From positions 1 through 32,773 of the forward strand of contig CALHXW010000328.1 of assembly GCA_938040325.1 (NCBI GenBank): a stretch of DNA of 32,773 nucleotides. Reading direction: 5' to 3'. The position numbers and the translations under genes were made by a program. This document shows, one piece after another, positions 1 to 7,438 of the stretch. The stretch comes from an uncultured bacterium. Its GTDB lineage: Bacteria > Myxococcota_A > UBA9042 > PHBI01. Within the stretch, counting starts at the first letter, position 1; each line of letters opens with the position of its first letter. Below the pieces are notes generated by a model, which saw nothing but the letters and a program-made list of their open reading frames with translations, was not told the origin of the DNA and made no database searches.

Positions 1-110
1 GCTGGGTGACGGGTAGGCGTGCTGGGTGACGGGTCGGCGTGCTGGGTGACGGGTAGGCGTGCTGGGTGATGGGTCAGCGTGCTGGGTGACGGGTCGGCGT
101 GCTGGGTGAT
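1..110. repeat. 20-bp tandem repeat, about 5.5 copies
   Basis: The window opens inside a direct repeat with unit gctgggtgacgggtcggcgt. Copies differ only at a few positions (gac/gat, tag/tcg/tca), and the last copy decays at about base 110. The array probably extends beyond the window edge. It lies downstream of the minus-strand porin gene. The unit length is not a multiple of three and no gene covers it, so it is a non-coding minisatellite-like array. Bases 111-199 hold nothing I recognise. Confidence 0.9.
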
Positions 111-199
111 CGTTGACGCGTTGGACCTGCATTCCGTCCCGCGGGATGCGGCGATGGTGGGCCGCGGCCGTGGGCCGACCGCGTTGCATCCCCCGTCCC

Positions 200-1798
200 C
201 TAGAAGACGGTGAAGTCCCAGCGAAGCTTGACGAAGAGTCGATCGTGCCGGTCGAAACCGCTGAACGGACCGACGCTGTCGCTCGGTTGGAACGTGATGA
301 AGCCTGCACCGAGCTTCCAGCCGTCCATCAGCGTGTAGTTGGCCTCCACACGCGCAAGCCAACCGAGCTGGGCCTTCCAGCCGAGCAACGAGATCGCTGC
401 GTCGATGCGGAGGTCTTCCCGTAGCAGCGTGTGGCTGCTGCGCAGGGCGATCTGGGGGACGTCGAGCTCAAAGAGCAGGTCGTCTCGTGTCTCAAAGGGA
501 AACGTCTGGCCCATCTCAAGAGCGATCGTGGTGTCGCTGATGCCGGCATACGTGATGGAGAGCACCCCGTTGAAGTTGCCGATGGTGTCGACGCCAAGCT
601 CAGGCAGCGGCCCGCCGGCGTCACGCTGCACGTTGAAGGCTTGGTCGAGCTTGACGGCGGCCTCCCACTTAAACAGCCAGTCTTGTAGCGGGTAGGCACC
701 GGAGTGGCCGATCAGCCAGAAGCGCCGGTGGTCGAGTCCAACCTCGATGTCGCCTGTGCCGGCGAAGCTCGACGCGTCTGGCAGCACCACCACGCCTTGG
801 TCGTCGAGGACCCATGCACCGTAGAGGGCGAGGTCGATCCCCGGACCCTTGTAGGACCAGCGCAGCAGCACCTCTTGGTTGTCGAGCGAGAAGCGGTCCT
901 GAAGGTCGCGGTACGACACGTCACGACCGGCGAGCAGCGGCGCCAAGTCGAGACCACCATCGCCCGCGATCAGCGCAGGCAGCGGACTGAACGGGCCGAA
1001 GGGAGGGCTGCGGTAGCCGAAGAAGGCCTCGTGGATCATCATCGCTTCGAAGCGGTGGTAGCCCGTGAAGTAGCCGATGCGCGTGGCCAGCACCGGTAGG
1101 CGGAGGTCATCGAGGTCGGCGAGACCGGGCTCGCGGCCATCACGCGGGTTGACCACATCGATGGCGCTGATGGCGTCGCCCTCGCCCCACGCGACGATCT
1201 GCTTGCCCACCGTGATCTCGATGTCACCAAGCGAGAGCGCCAGAAACGTCTTTCGAAAGTCCACGAGCAGCTCATAGGCCTCGAGGGTCGGCCCATCGTA
1301 GCTGTCGCGCTCGACCAGGTAGGCGAGGTCATACTCGGCGTGTCCACTGACCACGAAGCGCAGCGGTCCCGAGGAATAGTTCAGCACCAGGTCCAGCGAC
1401 TGACGTCCCTTTGCGAACGGGTTGTCGTCGAAGCGCTCGACCCACAGGCCCCAGTCTGAGCGGGCAAACCCAGTCATCGACCAGGGCGAAGGCTCGTCGT
1501 CGTCAACCGGCGGCTCTGACCCATCGTTGTCGCCGCCGAAGTCGTCGTCGCCATCACCAAAGTCGTCGTCGTCGTCGCCAAAGCCGTCGGGATCAGCAGG
1601 CTTGGACGGTGGCGACTCGTCCTCACCGAAGTCGTCGTCCTCTTCACCCCACTCGTCGGGCTCAGCTGCGAACGACGCCGGCACAGATGCCAAGCACCCA
1701 ACAAGCAACGCGGCGATGACTCGGTTGCCCCGTCGCGTCGAACGCGTTGACCGCGTCGACGGCGCCCCCACCGGTGTGCACGAGATGGATTGCCTCAT
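200..1798 (-). CDS. DUF1302-like outer-membrane beta-barrel protein with acidic leader
   Basis: 532 residues. An Arg-rich N-terminus and a hydrophobic stretch (about residues 26-44) ending in ASFA-AEP look like a signal peptide. A very acidic, low-complexity segment follows (about 46-102) with recurring DDDFG/DDDDDFGDG motifs. The remainder reads as an outer-membrane barrel: alternating aromatic/polar strands, the phrase GKQIVAWGEGDAISAIDVVNPRD typical of DUF1302-type porin-like proteins, and a C-terminal phenylalanine as recognised by BamA. DUF1302 proteins often accompany RND-type exporters or lipid/steroid degradation genes, but no such partner is visible here. The ATG at 1798 is the only start that keeps the whole signal. 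The gene is divergent from the membrane protein at 1907. Barrel assignment is firm; family name moderately so; substrate unknown. Confidence 0.8.
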   Translation of the reverse strand: MRQSISCTPVGAPSTRSTRSTRRGNRVIAALLVGCLASVPASFAAEPDEWGEEDDDFGEDESPPSKPADPDGFGDDDDDFGDGDDDFGGDNDGSEPPVDDDEPSPWSMTGFARSDWGLWVERFDDNPFAKGRQSLDLVLNYSSGPLRFVVSGHAEYDLAYLVERDSYDGPTLEAYELLVDFRKTFLALSLGDIEITVGKQIVAWGEGDAISAIDVVNPRDGREPGLADLDDLRLPVLATRIGYFTGYHRFEAMMIHEAFFGYRSPPFGPFSPLPALIAGDGGLDLAPLLAGRDVSYRDLQDRFSLDNQEVLLRWSYKGPGIDLALYGAWVLDDQGVVVLPDASSFAGTGDIEVGLDHRRFWLIGHSGAYPLQDWLFKWEAAVKLDQAFNVQRDAGGPLPELGVDTIGNFNGVLSITYAGISDTTIALEMGQTFPFETRDDLLFELDVPQIALRSSHTLLREDLRIDAAISLLGWKAQLGWLARVEANYTLMDGWKLGAGFITFQPSDSVGPFSGFDRHDRLFVKLRWDFTVF

Positions 1799-1906
1799 GC
1801 CCCGACTCTACCGCGAGTCGACGGAATTGCGAGCCGATTCGGCGCGGCGACGAGCGAGACGTTGCTGGGCGTTCACAGACCTCCAGCACTGTGCGATGAC
1901 CACGCC

Positions 1907-3220
1907 ATGACTCTGCTTGAGCAAACCCGGAGCGTCTTCGTCGAGACGCCTGCTGCTCCATGGCGCCTCAGCTCGGCGGCCCGGCGGCTGGCGCTGGCTT
2001 ATATGGGCTGTGCCGCGCTTATCGTCGGCGTGGTTGGCACGGTCTTGCTGATCGTTGGCCCCAGCGTGCGCGACGCTCTGCTGGCCGAGATTCTGCCGCC
2101 CTCGATGCACGATGTTGGCTATATCGTGGTGACGACTGCGCTGCGTACCCAGACCTTCGAGCTGCTCGCCAATGCGATGGTCACCGGGTCGCTCTTGGTC
2201 GTGAGCCTCGCTCTCTTTCCGCTCAAGGAGAAGCTCTCGCGACGGGTGGAGCGCGACCATCAGCTCGACGGCGGACGCGCATACCAAGACCACCCGCTGT
2301 GGTTTCAGGGCTTGGAGGAGCTGAAGCTGCTGCTGCTCTACGTGGCTGTCTTCATCTTTCTGTTCTGGCTCGGCTACGACCACTCGCCCGTGCGCAAGAC
2401 CGTCGCGGTGATTCTGTCGTTTCTTTTCACCTGGTTTACGTGGGCCGTCGACTTCGCCGCACCCACACCTCAGCGGCACCGCCTGACTTACTCGCAGGTG
2501 ATCAAGGCCGTCCTTCGGCGCCCTTTGGCAAGCCTCGGTTTCGGCGCGCTTGTCAGCGCGCCTGTTGTCATCACGACCCACGCGATGTCGAAGGCCAAGG
2601 GGGTCGACCCCGCCGTCATCGTCGCCGTCGTCTTTGGCCTCAATGTGCTCGCGATGACGTGGGCTGCCATCGCCGGAACATGGCTCGGTGCGCGGCTCAT
2701 CCCGGTCGCCGAGGAGCAGCAGCGGTCGCATGTGATCACGCGCTGCCTTGTTTGGTTGCTCATCGTTGGCACCATCGCCGTCGGCGCCATCATCGCGGCG
2801 TCGGTTGCCGACTCGCTGCGCGACAAGACACACGTCCTCAAGTGCGACTACGACGTGGACTGGAGCACCGTCCGTGTCTCGCGACCTGCGCTCGGCGGAC
2901 TGCTTGCGGGACAGGTCGACGTCGGCCTGTCGTTTGACCTCGACATCAATAACCCCACCGACCGAGACGTGGTGCTCGAAGACAGCCGGATCGCTCTCGG
3001 CGACAGCCGGCTGCAGCTCGCGGAGGCGAGGCTCCAGCCCATCCGCGTTCCCGCGGGCGCCACGTCCAAAGAGCACGTCGATCTCCGCGTGTCGGTCGAC
3101 GCCAAGGTCTTGCTCGATGGCTTCGAGCTGAACCCGGAGCGATGGCGGATCACGCTCTGGGTCACGCTCGACAACGGGCTTGATGTTCCGATCTTCCTCA
3201 AGTCTGACGCGCGCAAGTAG
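1907..3220 (+). CDS. Polytopic membrane protein with C-terminal LEA-type-2-like domain
   Basis: 437 residues from the ATG at 1907; the frame is open further upstream, but the sequence before this ATG has no protein character. About six hydrophobic helices occupy residues 25-310: one near 27-50 (ALAYMGCAALIVGVVGTVLL), further pairs in the middle, and a last one just before residue 315 (WLLIVGTIAVGAIIAASVA). The soluble C-terminus (about 325-437) contains LDINNPTDRDVVLEDSRIAL and IRVPAGATSKEHVDLRVSV, the pattern of LEA14/water-stress-hypersensitive (LEA_2) beta-sandwich domains: 'N-P-T/N' after a strand, then 'vPagst...v.v.v'. That domain would sit on the outer face of the inner membrane. Function unknown. 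The only neighbour that could share regulation is the divergent porin, about 110 bp away. Confidence 0.72.
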   Translation: MTLLEQTRSVFVETPAAPWRLSSAARRLALAYMGCAALIVGVVGTVLLIVGPSVRDALLAEILPPSMHDVGYIVVTTALRTQTFELLANAMVTGSLLVVSLALFPLKEKLSRRVERDHQLDGGRAYQDHPLWFQGLEELKLLLLYVAVFIFLFWLGYDHSPVRKTVAVILSFLFTWFTWAVDFAAPTPQRHRLTYSQVIKAVLRRPLASLGFGALVSAPVVITTHAMSKAKGVDPAVIVAVVFGLNVLAMTWAAIAGTWLGARLIPVAEEQQRSHVITRCLVWLLIVGTIAVGAIIAASVADSLRDKTHVLKCDYDVDWSTVRVSRPALGGLLAGQVDVGLSFDLDINNPTDRDVVLEDSRIALGDSRLQLAEARLQPIRVPAGATSKEHVDLRVSVDAKVLLDGFELNPERWRITLWVTLDNGLDVPIFLKSDARK

Positions 3221-3228
3221 CACGGGCG

Positions 3229-3430
3229 AGTAGGGCGTGGGCCTGTGCGTGAAGCGAGGGCGCGAGCGAGGGCGAGAGCGTGGACGAGGGCGCGAGCGAG
3301 GGCGCGAGCGAGGGCGTGTGCGCGAAGCGAGGGCGTGTGCGTGTGCGCGAGCTCGGGCGTGTGCGCGAGCGCGAGCTCGGGCGTGTGCGCGAGCGCGAGC
3401 GGGGCGTGTGCGTGTGCGCGAGCCTGGTCG
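3229..3430. repeat. Low-complexity GC-rich block of gcgagcgagggc / gcgtgtgcgcgagc units
   Basis: About 200 bp made almost entirely of short imperfect direct repeats of G, C and A with very few T, first gcgagcgagggc-type and then gtgtgcgcgagcgcgagctcggg-type units. Several frames on both strands stay open through it, but they encode only Arg/Ala/Glu or Arg/Ala/His strings with no start context, so I regard it as non-coding. It fills the space between the LEA-like membrane gene and the terminator of the minus-strand coiled-coil gene. gagctc and gcgcgagc motifs recur and could form hairpins. Confidence 0.8.
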
Positions 3431-3458
3431 TGGGTGCTGACGCTGGGTTTTGGGCACG

Positions 3459-3485
3459 AAAAAGCCCCCGCCGAAGCGGAGGCTT
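3459..3485 (-). terminator. Rho-independent terminator of the coiled-coil gene
   Basis: Read on the minus strand: AAGCCTCCGC - TTCG - GCGGGGGCTT followed by TTT. This is a 10-bp stem with a single G-T pair, a tetraloop and a T-run, about 30 bp after the stop codon of the gene at 3516-4859. Confidence 0.88.
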
Positions 3486-3515
3486 GAGCGTCGGCGGTTG
3501 AGCCAACGTTGGCGC

Positions 3516-4859
3516 TTAGCGCCCCGGACGTGGCGGCGCTTTGGGACGGGGTGGGGCGGCTGCGCGGCCCTCGGCCGGCTTGGCAGCGTCGGCCTTGGGG
3601 GCTGCTTCAGCGGCCTTTGGCGCAGCGTCGGCCTTGGAGGCAGCCTCAGCAGCCTTCGGTGCCGGCGCTGCGGCCTTGGGCGCAGGCGCTGCGGCCTTGG
3701 GCGCGGGTGCTGCAGCTTTCGGCGTACGCTCGACGACTTTGGCCGGCTTTGCAGCTGGCGCAGGGGCCGCAGCCTTCGGGGTCGCGGCGGGCGCAGGTGC
3801 GGCTGCGGCGGGCGCTGGCGCTGCAGCTTCTGGTGGCTTGGCCTTCTTCTTGAGGACCGGCTTACGCGCGGCGGGTGCTGCAGGTTCGGCCTTGGGCTCG
3901 GGCTTCGCTTCGGCTTTGGGCTCGGGCTTCGCTTCGGCCTTGGGCTCGGGCTTCGCTTCGACCTCGGGCTTCGCTTCGACCTTGGGCGCTTCCGCGACCT
4001 CGTCCTTCACGGCGCTGGTCACGTCGATGACCTTGCCGGAGCGATCGACCTCAACGACCGGCTCGGCCGGCACGAGCGCGCGACGCTTCTCGGCTTTGTC
4101 GGCCTTCTTGTACTCAGGCGGCTTGCCAGTGCGCAGGAAGTGGTTCTCGTCGACGAGCAGGTCGAGCTGGAGCTCGGTGATGATGTAGGCGCGCCGGTTG
4201 TGCTCGTTGCGCTTGTCGGCTTTGCGCGCTTCGACACCGGCCGTGATGGCACGGTCCTTCCAGCGCTTCACTGCGCCACGAAGCTTCTCGATCGACTCGT
4301 TGGCGTACGCCAGGTCACGCTCAAGCTTGGCATTGGCCTTGGAGATGGCACGGGTGTTCTCGCTGGGCGCGGCGACCATCGGCGCGGCGGGCTGGGCGCT
4401 GACCTGAGCGAGCGCGCTCTGAGCCTGGCTTGCCTCGGCTTTGAGAGCCTCAAGCTCGGCTTGGGTCTGTCCCAGGCTGCTCAGCTTTGCCTTCGCGGCG
4501 GCTAGCTCCTGGCGGGTTTCCTCTCGGTTGAGCCGCACGCGCTTGAGGTCCTGGGCGAGCTCTTTGACGCGCTCCTCTTTCTTCTTGAGCTCCGCCTTCG
4601 CTTTCTGGGCGTCCTCAGTGGCACGCGTGAGCTTGTCGCGCTGGGTCTTCTTTTTCGTGTCGGCCTGAGAGACCTCTTGGGACTTCTTGGAGTACTTCGC
4701 AGCCTCCTTCTCAAACTTCGACTTGAAGTCTTTCGCGTCGCGGCGGGCATCGCCGACGTCCGACTTGAGCTGATTGACTTCGCCAATAGCGGCCATCGCA
4801 CGGATACCGGCAACGATGGCGAGGGCTCCACAGACGAGAGCGATAATCCAAGGGACCAT
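3516..4859 (-). CDS. Membrane-anchored coiled-coil protein with Ala/Pro/Lys-rich tail
   Basis: 447 residues from the ATG at 4859, chosen because a hydrophobic helix starts directly after it (WIIALVCGALAIVAG, residues 4-18) and a GAAGG-type ribosome site lies upstream. Residues about 25-145 and 165-220 are charged heptad-like helices rich in K, E, A, Q and L (RDKLTRATEDAQKAKAELKK), a long coiled coil. After a short ordered stretch (ITELQLDLLVDENHFLRTG, about 230-250) the C-terminus is low complexity: repeats of KAEAKPEP, then APAPKAA, ending PPRPKAPPRPGR. The architecture recalls TolA-like or histone-H1-like tails, but no TolA C-terminal domain is present. Likely a cell-envelope structural or scaffold protein; the exact role cannot be read. 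Monocistronic, with its own strong terminator. Confidence 0.8.
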   Translation of the reverse strand: MVPWIIALVCGALAIVAGIRAMAAIGEVNQLKSDVGDARRDAKDFKSKFEKEAAKYSKKSQEVSQADTKKKTQRDKLTRATEDAQKAKAELKKKEERVKELAQDLKRVRLNREETRQELAAAKAKLSSLGQTQAELEALKAEASQAQSALAQVSAQPAAPMVAAPSENTRAISKANAKLERDLAYANESIEKLRGAVKRWKDRAITAGVEARKADKRNEHNRRAYIITELQLDLLVDENHFLRTGKPPEYKKADKAEKRRALVPAEPVVEVDRSGKVIDVTSAVKDEVAEAPKVEAKPEVEAKPEPKAEAKPEPKAEAKPEPKAEPAAPAARKPVLKKKAKPPEAAAPAPAAAAPAPAATPKAAAPAPAAKPAKVVERTPKAAAPAPKAAAPAPKAAAPAPKAAEAASKADAAPKAAEAAPKADAAKPAEGRAAAPPRPKAPPRPGR

Positions 4860-5103
4860 GGGACAAACCTTCGGGGGAAGCGTTTGATGCGCGCCGGTTG
4901 CCCCCCCGAGGGGCCCGCCGCGGCCTCGCGCGGGTGCGCGAAGCGATTGCGTCCGCTCATAGCACTCAACTCCCGACCGATCCACAGATAGCTACGTTGC
5001 CAGGAAACGACGCGCCGACACGCCGGTGACCGGGTCCTCGCAGACTTGCGTCGACCGAGAGTGACCCGCAAGGTTGGCCAGCACATGCGCGGGGAGATGC
5101 ACG

Positions 5104-5733
5104 ATGACCAACCAGCAATCGCCACGATCAACGCTCGCCGTCTGCCTGCTCGCGACCGCCTTGGCGTGGGGCTGTGGCGGCGACACGCAGGTCGGTCCTG
5201 TCGGCGTCAGCCCAGCCGATGGACACACCCCCATGGGCCCTGGCGCAGGGACCGACGGCGTCCGCGGGATTGTTGTCGTTGACGCCAACGACGAGCTTGC
5301 CGGCGTGCTGGTGAGGCGCGGAAGCGATGACAACGTGGCCAACCGCGCCATCTACGACATCGTGACCGTCTTTCATCCCGACAGCGGCATCTTCTACGAG
5401 CTCACCATGTCCGACGGGCAGGTCCGCTATCCCAACAACACCTTGTTCACCAGCTTCAACTGCGACGAACCGGTCGGCGTCGGGATCGGAGGCTGTACGG
5501 ACTGCCGCGCCGGCTTCGGCACTGGGTTTCTCCACAACGGCGCCTGGTACGTCGTGGAAGGAGGCGCCGACTGGGGCCCGACCGATGCAGGCTCGATCAA
5601 GAGCGGCGGGGTTGCCACCGAGTGCGTGGCCCACGGCACCGCCAACGCAAAGTCCTACCCCACCCGCCGCGTGAACGGTGCAGCGCCGCCCACGGTCTTC
5701 GCTCCGCCGCTGTCGTTTCGGTACTGGCAGTAG
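5104..5733 (+). CDS. Small putative lipoprotein of unknown function
   Basis: 209 residues from the ATG at 5104, preceded by ggggag; an in-frame ATG ten codons earlier would spoil the signal sequence. The N-terminus (STLAVCLLATALAWGCGG) is a lipoprotein signal with the lipobox cysteine near residue 24. A Gly/Pro-rich linker leads into a roughly 150-residue domain starting GIVVVDANDELAGVLVRRGSDD, with a four-cysteine stretch in FNCDEPVGVGIGGCTDCRAGFG that may form disulfides, and ending SFRYWQ. The opening resembles small secreted domains with 'G.VvDa.G..vG.lv', but I cannot name a family. Stands alone between a minus-strand gene and the convergent SDR gene. Confidence 0.75.
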   Translation: MTNQQSPRSTLAVCLLATALAWGCGGDTQVGPVGVSPADGHTPMGPGAGTDGVRGIVVVDANDELAGVLVRRGSDDNVANRAIYDIVTVFHPDSGIFYELTMSDGQVRYPNNTLFTSFNCDEPVGVGIGGCTDCRAGFGTGFLHNGAWYVVEGGADWGPTDAGSIKSGGVATECVAHGTANAKSYPTRRVNGAAPPTVFAPPLSFRYWQ

Positions 5734-5782
5734 GCGGTCGCCGAGGCGTCGCTCGATCAGAACGTCCGCGTCGGCGGCCCAG

Positions 5783-6583
5783 CTACCAGCTACAGGGCGA
5801 GCGGTCGCGGAAGTAGCCGCCTGACGCGGCTTGATCTGCCTCGCGCGCCGCCCACACGATGCCGTCTGCGCCTTGCTCGATGGTGCGCGGCGCCTTCTCA
5901 CCGCCCATGTCGGTCTTGACCCAGCCGGGGCAGACCGCCGTGAACGAGATGTCGTCGCGCGAGCGCGCCAGCGCACGGGTGAGCGCGTTGAGCCCGACCT
6001 TGCTGACGCGGTAGGCGTTGTTCGGCCAGCCTTGCTCCCGTGCCGTGCCGTCAGCGAGCGAGCGGACGAACTTGTCCATGAGCGCATCCACGCCGGCAGG
6101 GTCGAGCGTTGGATCGGCGAAGCGCTTCCTGAGCGGCTCCGGCAGGGTGCTCTCGTCGGCCATGCCGCTTGAGACATGCACCACCCGCCCACCGGCTGGG
6201 ATCTTCGGCAGCAGCGCCTCGGTCAGCCGTCGCGGCCCCCAGTAGTTGACGGCCAGGGTGCGACGCGCGACGTCTTCGTTGAAGCCGCTGAGCGAGATGC
6301 CGGCGTTGTTGACGAGCACGTCGAGCTGGCCGTCGAGATCGTCGCGGACGCGCTCGATCGCGATCGGGTCAGACACATCCAGCTCCACCAGCTCCACGTC
6401 GTAGTCGAGGGCGGCGAGAGCGCCGACGGCCTGGTCGCCGCGCTCTGGATCGCGGCAAGCCATCAACACGCGCCAGCCTTCGCTGCCGAGCTGGCGTGCG
6501 ATCTCAAAGCCGATCCCACGATTGGCACCGGTGATGAGCGCGGTGAGTGTGCTTGGCGCGGGGGTCGATGTGGACGCGGTCAT
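5783..6583 (-). CDS. SDR-family NAD(P)-dependent oxidoreductase (carbonyl-reductase-like)
   Basis: 266 residues. The ATG at 6583 is preceded on the minus strand by GAGGAGG at ideal spacing, so the extra 12 codons upstream are excluded. Classical SDR hallmarks: TGANRGIG (18-25) for the dinucleotide, NNAG (92-95), a serine pair at 138-139 (VVHVSSG), catalytic YRVSK (Y191, K195) and PGWVKTDMGG after it. Arg22 of the glycine motif and CRDPER after the second strand suggest NADP(H). Overall closest by eye to the CBR1-type carbonyl reductases with an insert between Ser and Tyr. Cytosolic; substrate unknown. Divergent from the DUF4336-TetR operon, sharing a 150-bp promoter region, so it may be co-regulated. 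Confidence 0.9.
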   Translation of the reverse strand: MTASTSTPAPSTLTALITGANRGIGFEIARQLGSEGWRVLMACRDPERGDQAVGALAALDYDVELVELDVSDPIAIERVRDDLDGQLDVLVNNAGISLSGFNEDVARRTLAVNYWGPRRLTEALLPKIPAGGRVVHVSSGMADESTLPEPLRKRFADPTLDPAGVDALMDKFVRSLADGTAREQGWPNNAYRVSKVGLNALTRALARSRDDISFTAVCPGWVKTDMGGEKAPRTIEQGADGIVWAAREADQAASGGYFRDRSPCSW

Positions 6584-6676
6584 GGTGCCTCCTCGGTGAT
6601 GACAGAGGCACGATGCCAACCGTCACAGCAATGGTCTATGCGCCGAGAGCAAGAGTCGTCCAGGGACGCCCGGCAC

Positions 6677-6706
6677 TTGACATGAATTTGTTTTCTGACC
6701 AATAAT
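6677..6706 (+). promoter_or_regulatory. Sigma-70-type promoter of the DUF4336-tetR operon
   Basis: A perfect -35 TTGACA at 6677-6682 and a -10 AATAAT (5/6) at 6701-6706 with 18-bp spacing. It sits 28 bp before the start codon, in an AT-rich patch that stands out from GC-rich surroundings. A palindrome covers the spacer and the -10. Confidence 0.7.
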
Positions 6707-6713
6707 CAGAAAA
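6691..6713. promoter_or_regulatory. Operator-like inverted repeat, probable TetR site
   Basis: TTTTCTGA - 7 bp - TCAGAAAA, a perfect 8-bp dyad centred at 6702 overlapping the spacer and -10 of the promoter just described. The size and position are what is expected of an autorepression site for the TetR regulator encoded second in the operon. Binding itself is inferred. Confidence 0.65.
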
Positions 6714-6733
6714 AGACAAAAGGAGACGTTCCC

Positions 6734-7438
6734 ATGCTTCAACCCTTCGGCCCCAACATCTGGACCGCGTATCACCCGCAAAAACTCTTAGGCGCGACGC
6801 TCGGCACACGCATGACGGTGGTAAAGATTGATGACGCCGTGTGGCTCCACTCGGCGATCCCAATCGATGACGCGCTGGCCGATGAGATCGCCGCCATTGG
6901 TCCCGTGCGCTGGATTGTCGCCCCCAACCTCTGGCATCACCTCCATGTCGAGGCTGCACGCGCGCGCTACCCCGACGCAGCGCTCTTCATCGCCTCCGGG
7001 CTCGAGCAGAAGAACCGCCGCCTCCACGACGGCGAGGCGCTGACCTCGGTGGCTCCGCCCGCGTGGAACGATGCTCTGCGCCCCATTCCCATCGCCGGCA
7101 TTCCGAAAATGAACGAGCATGTCTTCGTGCACGCGGAATCCAAGACGCTGATCAGCTCCGACCTCTTCTTCAACATCGCCAAACCCGATGGCTGGTGGAG
7201 CAAGACCTTGATGTGGATGATGCGAATGAGTGGCCCGCCCCGACACTCGATGTTCTTCAAGTCGTGCGTCAAAGACCCCGCGGCAACCGCGGCGTCGTTC
7301 GCGGAGCTAACCCGCCAGCCGATCGACAAGATCATCATCGCCCACGGCGACCTCGTCACCTCCGGCGGCATCGACACTCTGCGCGCCGTCAGCGCCTGGC
7401 TCGCGCCCCATCAGCGCTCCACCAAGGCGGCTGCATGA
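6734..7438 (+). CDS. DUF4336 family protein (metallo-beta-lactamase-fold-like)
   Basis: 234 residues, ATG at 6734 with AAAGGAG upstream. Family features: N-terminal NIWTAYHPQKLLGATLGTRMTVVKI, then VWLHSAIPID, GPVRWIVAPNLWHHLHV (metal-type His 68, 69, 71), a conserved SSDLFFNIA (D143) and IIIAHGDLV (H204) near the end. The spacing follows the MBL fold, although the usual HxHxDH is absent. DUF4336 proteins are presumed metal-dependent hydrolases without an assigned substrate. First gene of an operon: its TGA overlaps the ATG of the TetR gene (ATGA), and an operator-like dyad covers its promoter. Most likely it handles or detoxifies a compound sensed by that regulator. Confidence 0.85.
   Translation: MLQPFGPNIWTAYHPQKLLGATLGTRMTVVKIDDAVWLHSAIPIDDALADEIAAIGPVRWIVAPNLWHHLHVEAARARYPDAALFIASGLEQKNRRLHDGEALTSVAPPAWNDALRPIPIAGIPKMNEHVFVHAESKTLISSDLFFNIAKPDGWWSKTLMWMMRMSGPPRHSMFFKSCVKDPAATAASFAELTRQPIDKIIIAHGDLVTSGGIDTLRAVSAWLAPHQRSTKAAA

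Noticed and set aside
1..110. CRISPR array at the left edge
   Set aside because: Units abut directly with no unique spacers; it is a simple tandem repeat.
2034..2053. Sigma-54-like TTGGCACGGTCTTGCTG
   Set aside because: The -24 to -12 distance is one base short, and it lies inside the first helix coding region of the LEA-like membrane gene.
1808..3457. 549-codon open frame on the minus strand across the LEA-like membrane gene
   Set aside because: The plus-strand reading has membrane helices and a domain-like C-terminus; the minus reading is Arg/Asp-rich with no signal and runs into the low-complexity block.
3237..3506. Arg/Ala-rich open frames through the 3.3-kb low-complexity block
   Set aside because: Composition reflects simple-sequence DNA; no start context or domain. 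They also run into a terminator.
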